Positions 51,211 to 60,799 of a stretch of DNA of 64,000 nucleotides are shown in pieces. The notes under the pieces are model-generated. The model made no database searches, was not told the DNA's origin, and saw nothing but the letters and a program-made list of their open reading frames with translations. The position numbers and the translations under genes are program-made. The stretch is from Streptomyces olivaceus (GTDB taxonomy: Bacteria > Actinomycetota > Actinomycetes > Streptomycetales > Streptomycetaceae): the NCBI RefSeq assembly GCF_000721235.1, contig NZ_JOFH01000001.1, positions 62,001 through 126,000 on the forward strand, in the 5' to 3' direction. Position 1 is the stretch's first letter; every line of letters starts with the position of its first letter.

Positions 51211-52551
51211 ATGAGCCGCAATCGTGTCCGTGCGGCTGCCGCCGCCGGAGCTCTGCTCGCAGGTGCACTCACGGCCTGCTCGGGCTCCGGCGACGACGAC
51301 GGTTCGGTGACCATCAAGCTGCTGGAGTACCAGAAGGCCCGCGCGGACGTCATCGAACCCCTCATACCGGAGTTCGAGCGGGCGATGGCCCGGCGGGGAC
51401 AGGAGGTCAAGGTCGAGCTGATCGCCGACACCCTCACCGACGACCAGTTCCGCACCAAGATCACGCAGCAGCTCCACTCCGGTTCCGCACCGGACGTCAT
51501 CGACATGGGCGGCACCAACGTGACCGGTCTGGCCGGCGCGGGCTACCTGCTGAAACTCGACGAGTACCTGAACGGCTGGGACGGCTGGGACCAGTACTAC
51601 GCGTCGGTGAAGGACGGTGTGCGGCAGCCGGACGGCGGGTACTACTCGCTCCCGCACGAGGCGAGCGTGCAGAGCCTCTTCTACCGCAAGGACGTACTGG
51701 AGCGCCTGGGTGTCGACACGTCCCAGCCGCGCACCTGGGACGAGTTGATCGGAAGGATGAAGCAGGTCAGGGCGGAGACCGGGGAGGCCCCCATGGTCCT
51801 CCCCGCGGGAACCGCGTGGGGTGCCGGTTCGTGGTCGGAGGGCCTGCTGCCGATCGTCGCCGGCACCGGCAGCACCCTCTACGACGCCGAGTCCCGGAAG
51901 TGGACGCTCGAGAGCGAGGGACTGTCGGCCGCCTTCGACCTGTACGCCGAGCTGATCGAGGACGGACTGCTCCCGGTCCGGGATCTGCAGAACCCGAACC
52001 CGTGGGAGCCGACGAAGTACCAGAAGTTCCCCGAGGGCACGATCACGGTGGCGGCCCAGGGCAGCTGGGGGTGGAAGTACGACTGGGGTCCGGAAGGCGC
52101 GGCACCGATCGAGAACGTGCGCGAGAAGGTCGGCGTCTGGGACTACCCGGCCCTGGTGCCGGGCACGGAGCCGTACTCGGTCAGCGGTGGCGGCTACGGT
52201 TACAGCGTCAGCGCCGAGTCGGGGCACCCCGACGCCGCGGCCGAGCTGGTGAAGTGGCTGAGTTCCGGGGTGCCCCTGGCGAAGCAGCTGACCGCGGTGG
52301 GCGCGGTCTCGCCGCGCAAGGACCTCTCCGGTACCGCGCCCTACAAGGACGAGCCGACGCTGCTGGAGGCGGAGCGCAAGCTGCCCGGCACCGTGCAGCC
52401 GCTGCTGGGTGACGGCCAGGACCAGGTGTCCCAGGCGGTCCAGGGCGCGACGGGGGAGTTGGTGTCCGGCGACGCGGACGGCGGCGAGGCCGCCGACGAC
52501 TTCGCGGAAGAGGCCGAGGAACTGCTCGGCCGCCCCCGGGTGGCGAAGTGA
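51211..52551 (+). CDS. Extracellular sugar-binding lipoprotein of an ABC importer
   Basis: This 446-residue protein is a family 1 solute-binding lipoprotein with lipobox LTAC (C23) after a short signal peptide. The two-lobe fold is seen from DGSVTIKLLEYQKARADV to GGYGYSVSAESGHPDAAAEL and WLSSGVPLAKQLTAVGAVSP. In this locus it probably captures manno-oligosaccharides or related glycans. It starts at ATG 51211 with GGGGAGAGG upstream. The operon runs on through two permeases, GH38 and GH2. The acidic tail (DDFAEEAEELLG) is typical. Confidence 0.93.
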   Translation: MSRNRVRAAAAAGALLAGALTACSGSGDDDGSVTIKLLEYQKARADVIEPLIPEFERAMARRGQEVKVELIADTLTDDQFRTKITQQLHSGSAPDVIDMGGTNVTGLAGAGYLLKLDEYLNGWDGWDQYYASVKDGVRQPDGGYYSLPHEASVQSLFYRKDVLERLGVDTSQPRTWDELIGRMKQVRAETGEAPMVLPAGTAWGAGSWSEGLLPIVAGTGSTLYDAESRKWTLESEGLSAAFDLYAELIEDGLLPVRDLQNPNPWEPTKYQKFPEGTITVAAQGSWGWKYDWGPEGAAPIENVREKVGVWDYPALVPGTEPYSVSGGGYGYSVSAESGHPDAAAELVKWLSSGVPLAKQLTAVGAVSPRKDLSGTAPYKDEPTLLEAERKLPGTVQPLLGDGQDQVSQAVQGATGELVSGDADGGEAADDFAEEAEELLGRPRVAK

Positions 52552-53459
52552 CCGCCCCCAAGACGGCCCCGGGCCGGCTGAGCCCGCGGTGGCGGGAGCG
52601 CGGCGCCCTGTCGCTGCTGCTCGGACCGTCCGTCCTCCTCATCGCGGTCTTCGTGATCGCCCCCGCCTGCTACGGCGTCTACCTCGCCTTCACCGACACG
52701 CAGTTGACCGGCTGGGCCGCGCGCGACCCGCAGTTCGTCGGCCTGGAGAACTTCCGGCACCTGCTCGGCTCCGAGGACTTCCTCGCGTCCCTCGGGCGCA
52801 CCGGCCAGTTCGTGTTCTGGTCGGCGATCGTCGGACAGACCCTGCTCGGCATGCTCGCCGCGCTCCTGCTGCGCGCGAAGTGGCTGCGCGGCAAGGGCCT
52901 GTTCGGCTCGCTGGTGCTGCTGCCGATGGTGGTTCCCGAGGTGGTCGCGTCGCTGACCTGGGCGAGCGTGCTCTCCTCCGACGACAGCGGCACCTTCAAC
53001 CGGCTCCTGGCGATGTTCGGCTCCGGGGCGGCGGCCCCACTGCAGGACTCACCGATGCTGTCGGTGATCATCATCAACGTCTGGCGGGGCATCGCACTCG
53101 CCATGATCATGTTCCAGGCCGCGCTGGAGGACGTACCCGACGAGCTGATCGAGGCCTCGCGGATGGACGGCGCAGGCGCCCTGCAGGTGTTCCGGTACGT
53201 CACGCTGCCGCTGATCCGCGGTCCGGTCTTCCTCTACCTGCTGCTCACCACCATCACCACGGTCGGCGTCTTCGGACTGGTCTACTTCCTGACCCAGGGC
53301 GGCCCCGGACAGGACACGGAGCTGTCCTCCATCTACATCTTCCAGCGCGCCTTCCAGTACTCGCAGATCGGCATGGGCAGCGCCGCCTCGGTGATCCTGC
53401 TCGTCCTTCTGATGGTCCTGGGTCTGACGTACGCCCGACTGGCGAAGGTGAAGGTCTGA
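52548..53459 (+). CDS. ABC sugar-importer permease, MalF type
   Basis: This 303-residue permease has six membrane segments and the EAA loop near LEDVPDELIEASRMDGAGAL that docks the ATPase. GTG 52548 overlaps the stop of the solute-binding gene (GTGA), so it is translationally coupled. It forms the heterodimeric pore with the next gene's product. No ATPase gene follows; the general Streptomyces ATPase MsiK, encoded elsewhere, usually drives such importers. Confidence 0.94.
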   Translation: MTAPKTAPGRLSPRWRERGALSLLLGPSVLLIAVFVIAPACYGVYLAFTDTQLTGWAARDPQFVGLENFRHLLGSEDFLASLGRTGQFVFWSAIVGQTLLGMLAALLLRAKWLRGKGLFGSLVLLPMVVPEVVASLTWASVLSSDDSGTFNRLLAMFGSGAAAPLQDSPMLSVIIINVWRGIALAMIMFQAALEDVPDELIEASRMDGAGALQVFRYVTLPLIRGPVFLYLLLTTITTVGVFGLVYFLTQGGPGQDTELSSIYIFQRAFQYSQIGMGSAASVILLVLLMVLGLTYARLAKVKV

Positions 53460-54340
53460 TGACGCACGCGACCACGGCACCCGTGGAACCCCAGGCCCCC
53501 GCCGGCCGGCGCAGGCGCACGCCGGGGTGGAAGCTCGTGCAACGGGCCCTGCAGTACTTCCTGATGGTGCTGCTCGCGCTGTTCTGCGTCGCGCCGTTCG
53601 CCTGGGTCGTGCTGACCGCGGTGGACGCGGACGGGGGACCCTCCGTCGCCCTCCCGACACCGACCCTGGACAACTTCGTACGCTTCTTCACCGACGGCGG
53701 TACCCCGCGACTGCTTCTGAACAGTGTCATCGTGTCGTTCTCGGCGACCGCGCTGAACCTGGCCTGCGGCGTCTTCGGTGCCTACGGGCTGTCCCGCTAC
53801 CGGTTCCGCGGGCGGACGACCTTCATGTTCGCGATCCTGCTGATCCGGGTGGTCCCGCCGCCGGCGACGATCGTGGCCCTGTACCTGCTGATGGTGAAGA
53901 TGCACCTGGACGACGGCTACCTCGGACTGATCCTGGTCGAGGCCGCGGCGGCACTGCCCATCACGCTGTGGCTGCTGAAGGGGACCATCGACGCCGTTCC
54001 CTTCGAGCTGGAGGAGGCTGCCTGGCTGGACGGGAACACCCGGTTCGGCGCGATCCGCCGGGTCGTCCTGCCGCTGGTCGGGCCGGGTCTCGGCGCCGCC
54101 GCGATGCTGACGTTCATGGCGGTGTGGGGCGACTTCCTCACCCCGCTGGTACTGCTGCAGTCGCCGGACCTCTATCCGCTCTCGATCGGCCTGTTCCGCT
54201 CGTTCACGGCCTTCAACCAGGTCGACTGGGGAGTGCTCGCCGCGAGTGCCGTCGTCTACATGGCGCCACCGGCCGTGCTCTACCTCTTCCTCCGCCGTCA
54301 CTTGATGCGTTCCAGCCTCGGCGGCGCCCTGAAGGGCTGA
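53459..54340 (+). CDS. ABC sugar-importer permease, MalG type
   Basis: This 293-residue permease has six membrane segments with a longer hydrophilic N-terminus (VEPQAPAGRRRRTPGWKL) and the EAA loop IDAVPFELEEAAWLDGNTRF. Its ATG shares a base with the preceding stop (TGATG). It pairs with the MalF-type permease. The C-terminus LFLRRHLMRSSLGGALKG is normal for family. Confidence 0.94.
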   Translation: MTHATTAPVEPQAPAGRRRRTPGWKLVQRALQYFLMVLLALFCVAPFAWVVLTAVDADGGPSVALPTPTLDNFVRFFTDGGTPRLLLNSVIVSFSATALNLACGVFGAYGLSRYRFRGRTTFMFAILLIRVVPPPATIVALYLLMVKMHLDDGYLGLILVEAAAALPITLWLLKGTIDAVPFELEEAAWLDGNTRFGAIRRVVLPLVGPGLGAAAMLTFMAVWGDFLTPLVLLQSPDLYPLSIGLFRSFTAFNQVDWGVLAASAVVYMAPPAVLYLFLRRHLMRSSLGGALKG

Positions 54341-54423
54341 GGCGTCTCATCCCTGCCGCGGTCGGCGAGATCCCCGTGTGCCCTGCCAGAACCACCCCAC
54401 AGTGAGTACGAGGAGACCCTCTC

Positions 54424-57400
54424 TTGGTTGACGACAATCCCCACGGACGCGTGCAACTCGATGCCACCGCACTGGCGATGCTCCGGGTCCGCCGGTTCAC
54501 CAAGTTCCGGATCGCGCCCGCCGTCTACCGGGACAGCCGTCCGACGCAGATCTCCGCATGGACGGTCGGCGGAGAACCGGTGCCGTTCGCCGATGCCGTG
54601 ACGAGGCGGTTCGAACCCTTCGCCGTCGGCCGCGAGTGGGGGCGCCCCTGGGACACCACCTGGTTCGACGTCCGAGGTGAGGTACCCGCCGACTGGGCCG
54701 GGGCGGGAGAGGCCGAGCTCGTCGTGGATCTGGGCTTCACCGGCGACCAGCCGGGGTTCCAGGCCGAGGCGCTGGTGTACCGGCCGGACGGAGAGGTCGT
54801 CAAGGCGATCGAGCCGTACAACTCCTGGATTCCGATGCCCGATCCCGGCCCCTTCCGGCTGCTGGTCGAGGCGGCCGCGAACCCCATCGTCCAGGTGCCC
54901 TACGAGTACGAGCCCACGGCGATGGGCCACAAGGCAACCGCGGGCGACCAGCCTCTGTACCGGCTCGCCGACCTGTCGGTCGCCCGCCGCGACCGGCAGG
55001 TGTGGGAGCTGCTGCAGGACGTGGCCGCCCTCGACGGACTGACCGACGCCCTGCCGGCCGAGGGGGCCCGGCGCGCGGAGATCGTGCACGCCCTGGAGCG
55101 GATGGTCGACGTCATGGATCCCGAGGACGTGGCCGGTACGGCGGCCCGCGGGCGGGAGGTGCTCGCACCGGTCCTGGCCGGCCGCGCGGCGGACAGCGCC
55201 CTGGTCGTGTCGGCGGTCGGGCACGCCCACATCGACTGCGCCTGGCTCTGGCCGACCCGGGAGACCGTACGGAAGGTGGCGCGGACCTTCGCCAACGTGC
55301 TGGACCTCAGCGACCGGCACCCCGACTTCGTGTTCGCCGCCTCGTCGGCGCAGCAGTACGCGTGGCTCAAGGAGACCCAGCCGGGCCTGTTCGAGCGGGT
55401 CAGGACGGCCGTGGCCGACGGTGTCGTACGACCGGTGGGCGGCATGTGGGTCGAGTCCGACACCAACATGCCCGGCGGTGAGGCGCTGGCCCGCCAGTTC
55501 GTGCTCGGCAAGCGCTTCTTCCTGGAGGAGTTCGGGGTGGACAGCGACGAGGTGTGGCTGCCCGACTCCTTCGGCTACACCGCGGCGATGCCGCAGATCG
55601 CGCGGGCGGCGGGCGCCCGCTACTTCCTCACCCAGAAGCCGTCCTGGAACGAGACCAACCCGATGCCGCACTCCAGCTTCCAGTGGGAAGGCATCGACGG
55701 CTCCCGGGTGTTCACCCACTTCCCGCCGGCGGAGACGTACAACTCCGACCTGGGCGCCGCGGATCTCGCGCGCACCGAGCGGACGTTCCGGCAGAAGGGG
55801 AAGGCCCGGAACGTCCTCGGCCTGTACGGATGGGGCGACGGTGGCGGCGGCCCCACCCGGGAGATGCTGGCCGCCGCCGAGCGCAAGCGGGACCTGGACG
55901 GATCGCCGCGGGTGCGGCTGACGGACCCGGACAGCTTCTTCCGCGCCGCCGAGGCGGAGTTGGCCTCACCGCCGGTGTGGGTCGGCGAGATGTATCTCGA
56001 GCTGCACCGCGGCACGCTCACCTCCCAGCACCGCGGCAAGCGGGGCAACCGGCGCAGCGAGGCCCTGCTCCGGGAGGCCGAACTGTGGGCGGCCACCGCC
56101 GCCGTCCGCCGCGGCACTCCGTATCCGTACGACGCGCTGCGCCAGATCTGGGAGACGGTGCTGCTGCTGCAGTTCCACGACATCCTGCCGGGCACGTCGA
56201 TCGCGTGGGTCCACGAGGACGCCGAGCGGGACTACGACCGCGTGGCCCGGGAGCTGACGGATCTCGTCACCGACGCGCTCGACGCGCTCGGTGGGGACGG
56301 GGCGGGGCCCCCGGTGGCCGCCAACGCCGGGCCCTACCCGCGGCACGGCGTACCGGCGATGGGGATCGGCCCGGTGACCGCGCCGGCGGCGGCCGTACCG
56401 CGGTGGGCGGACGACCGGCTCGTCCTCGACGACGGGCGGCTGCACGTCGAGATCGACCGGCGTGGCACGCTCGTCTCGGTGGTGGACCTGGCCGCCGACC
56501 GGGAGTTGCTGCCGCGCGGTGTCGCCGGGGGCGTCCTCCAGCTCTTCCGCGACACACCGCGGGAGTGGGACGCGTGGGACATCAACGAGGAGGACAAGCG
56601 GAGCTGCCACGAGCTCGTCGAGCCGGCGTCGATCGGCATCGTGGACGACGCGGTCGTCGTACGGCACGAGCGCGGGGACACGGCGATCGACATGACCGTC
56701 CGGCTGGCGGACGGGAAGATCGACTACGCCTTCGACATCGACTGGCACGAGTCGCAGAAGCTGCTCAAGCTCGCCTTCCCGCTGGACGTCCGGGCGGACC
56801 GCGCCACCTCGGAGATCCAGTTCGGTCATCTGCACCGGCCGGTCCACCAGAACACCTCCTGGGACGCCGCCCGCTTCGAGACCGTCGCCCACCGGTGGAT
56901 CCATGTCGGCGAGCCCGGCTACGGGGTCGCCGTCGCCAACGACGTGGTCTACGGCCACGACATCCGCACCGGGCAGGCCCCGGACGGCCGGCCGATGACG
57001 ACGGCCCGGCTGTCCCTGCTGCGGGCGCCGCGCTACCCCGACCCGCACGCGGACCAGGGGCGGCACGACTTCACCGTGAGCCTGCGCCCCGGCTCGATTC
57101 CCGACGCCGTCGTGGACGGGTACGCCCAGCACCTCCCGCTGCGGACCGCGCCGGGAGCCGCGGCGGAGCCGCTCCTCGAGGTCACGGACCCGGCGGTCGT
57201 CGTGGAGAGTGTCAAGCTGGCCGAGGACCGCTCCGGAGACCTCGTCGTACGCCTGTACGAGGCGCACGGCGATCGCTCCCGTGCGGCCGTGCGGACCCGC
57301 TTCTCCTGGCGTGCGGCCGAGGCCACCGACCTGCTGGAGCGCGCCACGGACAGCACGGCGGTCCGCGCGGCGACGCCCGGGAGCGAGGTCGAGGTCGAAC

Positions 57401-57450
57401 TGCGCCCGTTCGAACTGCTCACGCTCCGCTTCCGCGACCCGGCGGCCTGA
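54424..57450 (+). CDS. GH38 alpha-mannosidase
   Basis: This 1008-residue enzyme removes alpha-linked mannose. The GH38 zinc motif H267-A-H269-I-D271 (GHAHIDCAWLWP) and the nucleophile D381 in WLPDSFGYTAAMPQ are present, followed by the middle helical domain and long C-terminal beta domains. Without a signal peptide it acts in the cytosol on imported glycans. The start is TTG 54424, with GAGGAG nine bases upstream. It is in operon with the permeases and with GH2. Mannosidases of this type in Streptomyces include aman-like enzymes for N-glycan or mannan breakdown. Confidence 0.93.
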   Translation: MVDDNPHGRVQLDATALAMLRVRRFTKFRIAPAVYRDSRPTQISAWTVGGEPVPFADAVTRRFEPFAVGREWGRPWDTTWFDVRGEVPADWAGAGEAELVVDLGFTGDQPGFQAEALVYRPDGEVVKAIEPYNSWIPMPDPGPFRLLVEAAANPIVQVPYEYEPTAMGHKATAGDQPLYRLADLSVARRDRQVWELLQDVAALDGLTDALPAEGARRAEIVHALERMVDVMDPEDVAGTAARGREVLAPVLAGRAADSALVVSAVGHAHIDCAWLWPTRETVRKVARTFANVLDLSDRHPDFVFAASSAQQYAWLKETQPGLFERVRTAVADGVVRPVGGMWVESDTNMPGGEALARQFVLGKRFFLEEFGVDSDEVWLPDSFGYTAAMPQIARAAGARYFLTQKPSWNETNPMPHSSFQWEGIDGSRVFTHFPPAETYNSDLGAADLARTERTFRQKGKARNVLGLYGWGDGGGGPTREMLAAAERKRDLDGSPRVRLTDPDSFFRAAEAELASPPVWVGEMYLELHRGTLTSQHRGKRGNRRSEALLREAELWAATAAVRRGTPYPYDALRQIWETVLLLQFHDILPGTSIAWVHEDAERDYDRVARELTDLVTDALDALGGDGAGPPVAANAGPYPRHGVPAMGIGPVTAPAAAVPRWADDRLVLDDGRLHVEIDRRGTLVSVVDLAADRELLPRGVAGGVLQLFRDTPREWDAWDINEEDKRSCHELVEPASIGIVDDAVVVRHERGDTAIDMTVRLADGKIDYAFDIDWHESQKLLKLAFPLDVRADRATSEIQFGHLHRPVHQNTSWDAARFETVAHRWIHVGEPGYGVAVANDVVYGHDIRTGQAPDGRPMTTARLSLLRAPRYPDPHADQGRHDFTVSLRPGSIPDAVVDGYAQHLPLRTAPGAAAEPLLEVTDPAVVVESVKLAEDRSGDLVVRLYEAHGDRSRAAVRTRFSWRAAEATDLLERATDSTAVRAATPGSEVEVELRPFELLTLRFRDPAA

Positions 57451-57522
57451 CCGGCCCCCTGTCCCCCTGGGCCCCTGGGCCCAGGTGCCCTGTCCCGAGA
57501 GAGCCCGACGAAAGGTGACTCC

Positions 57523-59376
57523 ATGTCGGTCGACCACGAGGAACTCCCCAGGCCGGAGTATCCGCGCCCGCAGTTCCGCCGGGCGCGCTGGCTGAATCTC
57601 AACGGACAGTGGGAGTTCGAGATCGACCGGTCCGACACGGGCCTCGAACGCGGGCTCGTCGAGCGCGAGCTGGCCGGCGCGATCACGGTGCCCTTCGCCC
57701 CCGAGGCCCGGCTCTCCGGAGTCGGGGAGCAGGACTTCCTGCGGTCGGTCTGGTACCGCCGCACGATCACCGTCCCGCGGGAGTGGGACGGAGACCGGCT
57801 GTTGCTGCACTTCGGAGCGGTCGACCACGACGCCACCGTGTGGGTGAACGGGACGGAGGTCGGCCGGCACCGGGGCGGGTTCACCGGCTTCACCGTGGAC
57901 ATCACCGGTGCCGCCCCCGCCGGCGTACCGGTGCCCCTGGTGGTGCGGGCCCGCGACGAGCCCACGGCGCCGCAGGCCAGGGGGAAGCAGTCGGTGGCGT
58001 TCGCGCCCCGCGCCGCCAAGTACAGCCGCACGACCGGCATCTGGCAGACGGTGTGGATGGAGCCGGTCCCGGCGGCCGCCGCGCTGCGCCGCCCCCGCAT
58101 CACACCGAACGTCGCGGCCGGGGCGTTCGACGTGGAGGTGCCGCTCTCCGCGAACCTGCCCGGCGGCGTCGTGCACGTCCGGGTCCGCGACGCCTCCGGG
58201 GACGTGATCGACGGCACCGTCCGCGCCGACCTCGACCTCGCCCCGCGGCTGAGCCTGGTGCTGCCGCCGGACCGGATCCGGCTGTGGTCGCCCCGCGACC
58301 CGCACCTGTACGACGTCGATTTCGAGCTGCGCGACGCGGGCGGGCAGCTCGTCGACCGCGTCGAGTCGTACGCCGGTCTCCGCGGCGTCGCCGTCACCGG
58401 CAAGCAGATCCGGATCAACGGCGACGTCGTCTTCCAGCGGCTGGTCCTCGACCAGGGCTACTACCCCGACGGGCTGATGACCGCGCCCGGCGACGCCGAC
58501 CTGGTCCGGGACATCGAACTCGGTCTGGCGGCCGGCTTCAACGGCGCACGTCTGCACCAGAAGGTCTTCGAGGAGCGTTACCTCTACCATGCCGACCGCC
58601 TCGGCTACCTGGTCTGGGGCGAGTTCGGCGACTGGGGCTGCAACACGGAGCAGGGCCAGTCCACCAACCAGCAGCCGGACGCCTCGTACGTACAGGAGTG
58701 GCTGGAGGTCCTGGAACGGGACCACTCGCACCCGTCGATCATCGGGTGGTGCCCGATGAACGAGACCTGGCAGGACTACGGCGACCGGATCACCGCGCTC
58801 GACGACGTGATGCGCGGGATGTTCCTGGCCACCAAGGCCCATGACACCTCGCGCCCGGTGCTCGACACGTCCGGCTACGCGCACCGGGTCCCCGAGTCCG
58901 ATGTGTTCGACAGCCACGACTACGAACAGGACCCGGCGGCCTTCGCGGCGAACCACCGTCCGCTCAGCGACGGCGACCCGTACGTGAACCGGTCCGACAC
59001 CACCGGATCGTCCTGGTCCATCGGCTACCGGGGGCAGCCCTTCTTCGTCAGCGAGTTCGGCGGCATCTGGTGGAATCCCGCCGAGGCCGGCCGGCCGCAG
59101 TCGGCCACCGGGTCCTGGGGGTACGGCGAACGGGTGCGCAGTGTGCAGGAGTTCCACACCCGTTTCGAAGGGCTCGTCGGCGCGCTGCTCGACCACCCGG
59201 ACATGTTCGGCTACTGCTACACGCAGTTGACCGACGTCTTCCAGGAACAGAACGGGATATTCGGGTTCGACCGGTCGCACAAGTTCGACATCGCGCCCAT
59301 CCGCCGGGCCCAACTGCGTCCCGCGGCCATCGAGACCGAAGCACGGCGGCGGGACGCCCGGGAGCCCGGCGCATGA
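57523..59376 (+). CDS. GH2 beta-glycosidase (beta-mannosidase/galactosidase type)
   Basis: This 617-residue GH2 enzyme has a sugar-binding domain (WLNLNGQWEFEIDRSD, DATVWVNGTEVGRHRGGF), a sandwich domain and a TIM barrel. The acid/base E414 lies in CPMNETW and the nucleophile E511 in VSEFGGIWW. No signal peptide is seen, so it is cytosolic. It lies last in the mannoside operon and probably removes beta-mannose or beta-galactose from the same glycans. The exact specificity cannot be read. The preceding 72 bases hold a CTGGGCCCAG palindrome. Confidence 0.9.
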   Translation: MSVDHEELPRPEYPRPQFRRARWLNLNGQWEFEIDRSDTGLERGLVERELAGAITVPFAPEARLSGVGEQDFLRSVWYRRTITVPREWDGDRLLLHFGAVDHDATVWVNGTEVGRHRGGFTGFTVDITGAAPAGVPVPLVVRARDEPTAPQARGKQSVAFAPRAAKYSRTTGIWQTVWMEPVPAAAALRRPRITPNVAAGAFDVEVPLSANLPGGVVHVRVRDASGDVIDGTVRADLDLAPRLSLVLPPDRIRLWSPRDPHLYDVDFELRDAGGQLVDRVESYAGLRGVAVTGKQIRINGDVVFQRLVLDQGYYPDGLMTAPGDADLVRDIELGLAAGFNGARLHQKVFEERYLYHADRLGYLVWGEFGDWGCNTEQGQSTNQQPDASYVQEWLEVLERDHSHPSIIGWCPMNETWQDYGDRITALDDVMRGMFLATKAHDTSRPVLDTSGYAHRVPESDVFDSHDYEQDPAAFAANHRPLSDGDPYVNRSDTTGSSWSIGYRGQPFFVSEFGGIWWNPAEAGRPQSATGSWGYGERVRSVQEFHTRFEGLVGALLDHPDMFGYCYTQLTDVFQEQNGIFGFDRSHKFDIAPIRRAQLRPAAIETEARRRDAREPGA

Positions 59377-59421
59377 GAAGCGGTCACGGTCACGTCCGGC
59401 GCGGGTCGGGCGCGTCCCTCC

Positions 59422-60507
59422 TCATCGCCCGGCTCCCGGCCCCGCGGTGCCGGGGGCGGTGAGCGGGCCGTCGCCGGCGAGGCCGAGTTCGCGGTCGCCG
59501 AGGGGCGTGAAGAACCGCTCGACGTCCGCGTCGGCGACCTCACCGAGCGTCGCCGGCGACCAGCGCGGAGCACGGTCCTTGTCGACGACCTGGGCCCGGA
59601 TGCCCTCCACCAGGTCGGGGCTGCCCAGGCAGGCGCAGGAGACGCGGTACTCCTGGTCGAGCACCCGCTCCAGCGCGCCGAGCCCGCGGGCGCGGCGCAC
59701 GGCCGCCAGGGTGACCTTCACCGCGGTCGGGGACCTGGTGAGCAGCGTCTCTGCGGTCTCCCGGGCCTCGGGACCGCCGTGGTCGAGGAGCCGCTGGACG
59801 ATGTCCTCGACGGTGTCGGCCGCGAAGCAGGAGTCGATCCATTCCCGCCGGCCCGCCAGGACTCCCGGCGGCGCCTGCCGCACGTGCCGTGCGAGGGCCT
59901 CGCGCACGGGCCACTCGGCGAGGTCGGCGACGAAGTCCCCGAGCGCGGCGGACGGCACGTAGTGGTCGGCGAGTCCGCACAGGATCGCGTCGGCGGCGCC
60001 GATCCGTGCACCGGTCAGCGCGAGCCGGGTGCCCAGCTCTCCGGGCGCCCGGGCCAGCAGGTGGGTGCCGCCGACGTCCGGGACGAAGCCGATGCCGGTC
60101 TCCGGCATGGCGATCGCCGACCGCTCGGTGACGACACGGACGCTGCCGTGCGCGGAGACACCGACGCCGCCGCCCATGACGATTCCGTCCATGACGGCGA
60201 CGTACGGCTTCGGGTAGTGGGCGATGCGGGCGTTGAGGCGGTACTCGTCGCGCCAGAAGGCGGCCGAGGCCCGGCCGTCGCCGTCGCGGGCGTCGTCGTG
60301 GATGGCGCGGATGTCGCCGCCGGCGCACAGGCCGCGCTCCCCCTCCCCGGTGATGACGACGGTCCCGACGGCCGGGTCGTGCTCCCACTCCGTGAGCTTC
60401 GCGTCGATGCGGAGCACCATGTCGTGGGTGAGGGAGTTCAGGGCCCTCGGGCGGTTGAGGGTGATGCGGGCGGCGTGGCCGCCCGTGCGGAACAGGACGT
60501 CGTTCAT
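59422..60507 (-). CDS. 3-Hydroxyisobutyryl-CoA hydrolase-like enzyme (crotonase fold)
   Basis: This 361-residue protein belongs to the crotonase superfamily and most resembles 3-hydroxyisobutyryl-CoA hydrolase of valine breakdown: FRTGGHAARITLNRPRALNS at the start, CAGGDIRAIHDDA and MGGGVGVSAHGSVRVVTE as oxyanion regions, and MPETGIGFVPDVGGTH. ATG 60507 has GGAGG upstream. Its start overlaps the stop of a residual acyl-CoA dehydrogenase fragment (CGATGA), so it was once downstream of a full dehydrogenase gene. It may act alone today. Confidence 0.88.
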   Translation of the reverse strand: MNDVLFRTGGHAARITLNRPRALNSLTHDMVLRIDAKLTEWEHDPAVGTVVITGEGERGLCAGGDIRAIHDDARDGDGRASAAFWRDEYRLNARIAHYPKPYVAVMDGIVMGGGVGVSAHGSVRVVTERSAIAMPETGIGFVPDVGGTHLLARAPGELGTRLALTGARIGAADAILCGLADHYVPSAALGDFVADLAEWPVREALARHVRQAPPGVLAGRREWIDSCFAADTVEDIVQRLLDHGGPEARETAETLLTRSPTAVKVTLAAVRRARGLGALERVLDQEYRVSCACLGSPDLVEGIRAQVVDKDRAPRWSPATLGEVADADVERFFTPLGDRELGLAGDGPLTAPGTAGPGAGR

Positions 60508-60575
60508 CGGAACGCCTCCGTCAGTCCGCGGGCCGCGATGACGCGCATGGTCTCGTTCGTTCCTTCCGGTACCGG
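60504..60575 (-). pseudogene. 3' remnant of an acyl-CoA dehydrogenase gene
   Basis: The last 20 or so codons before the hydrolase start read EGTNETMRVIAARGLTEAFR, the universal C-terminal segment of acyl-CoA dehydrogenases (EGTNE-x-MRVI). The rest of the gene is missing. In intact relatives this dehydrogenase precedes the hydrolase in valine catabolism. The stop overlaps the hydrolase ATG, which preserves the old coupling. Confidence 0.6.
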
Positions 60576-60799
60576 TGGGCACACAGGTCACTGACGATCT
60601 TCTCAATGCGGTGGTCGCCGGGGCGGCCCTCCCCCGCGGTCGGCCGTCGCGCACCGTCGGCGCGGGCCGCCCGAGGGACGAGGCGGTGCTGTGCGAGGCC
60701 GGACGGTGCGTGCGGCGCGGCACCGTGGACGAGGTGCTGCCCGCCGACCGGCCGCGCCGGGAGGCGGTCGCACCGGGAGGCGGTCGCGGCCCCCTCGGA
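60576..60799. other. Interval between the dehydrogenase remnant and the DUF2470 gene
   Basis: No intact gene is visible. A plus-strand stretch reads GRPRDEAVLCEAGRCVRRGT, faintly like a decayed TetR N-terminus, but the likeness is too weak to call. The duplicated GGAGGCGGTCGC (at about 60751 and 60776) is a short direct repeat. The dehydrogenase gene was probably lost by deletion here. Confidence 0.4.

Noticed and set aside
53333..54301. 322-codon minus-strand frame
   Set aside because: Antisense to the MalG-type permease, with biased, featureless translation.
57450..57522. CTGGGCCCAG hairpins between GH38 and GH2 as a terminator
   Set aside because: Short, overlapping palindromes in G/C-runs with no U-tract, and the two genes look co-transcribed.
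55966..59313. 1115-codon open frame on the minus strand
   Set aside because: It is antisense to GH38 and GH2, whose catalytic motifs are intact; the translation is valine/arginine-rich without domains.
60575..60799. TetR-like N-terminus on the plus strand
   Set aside because: Only GRPRDEAVL-type similarity, without a helix-turn-helix core; likely chance in GC-rich DNA.
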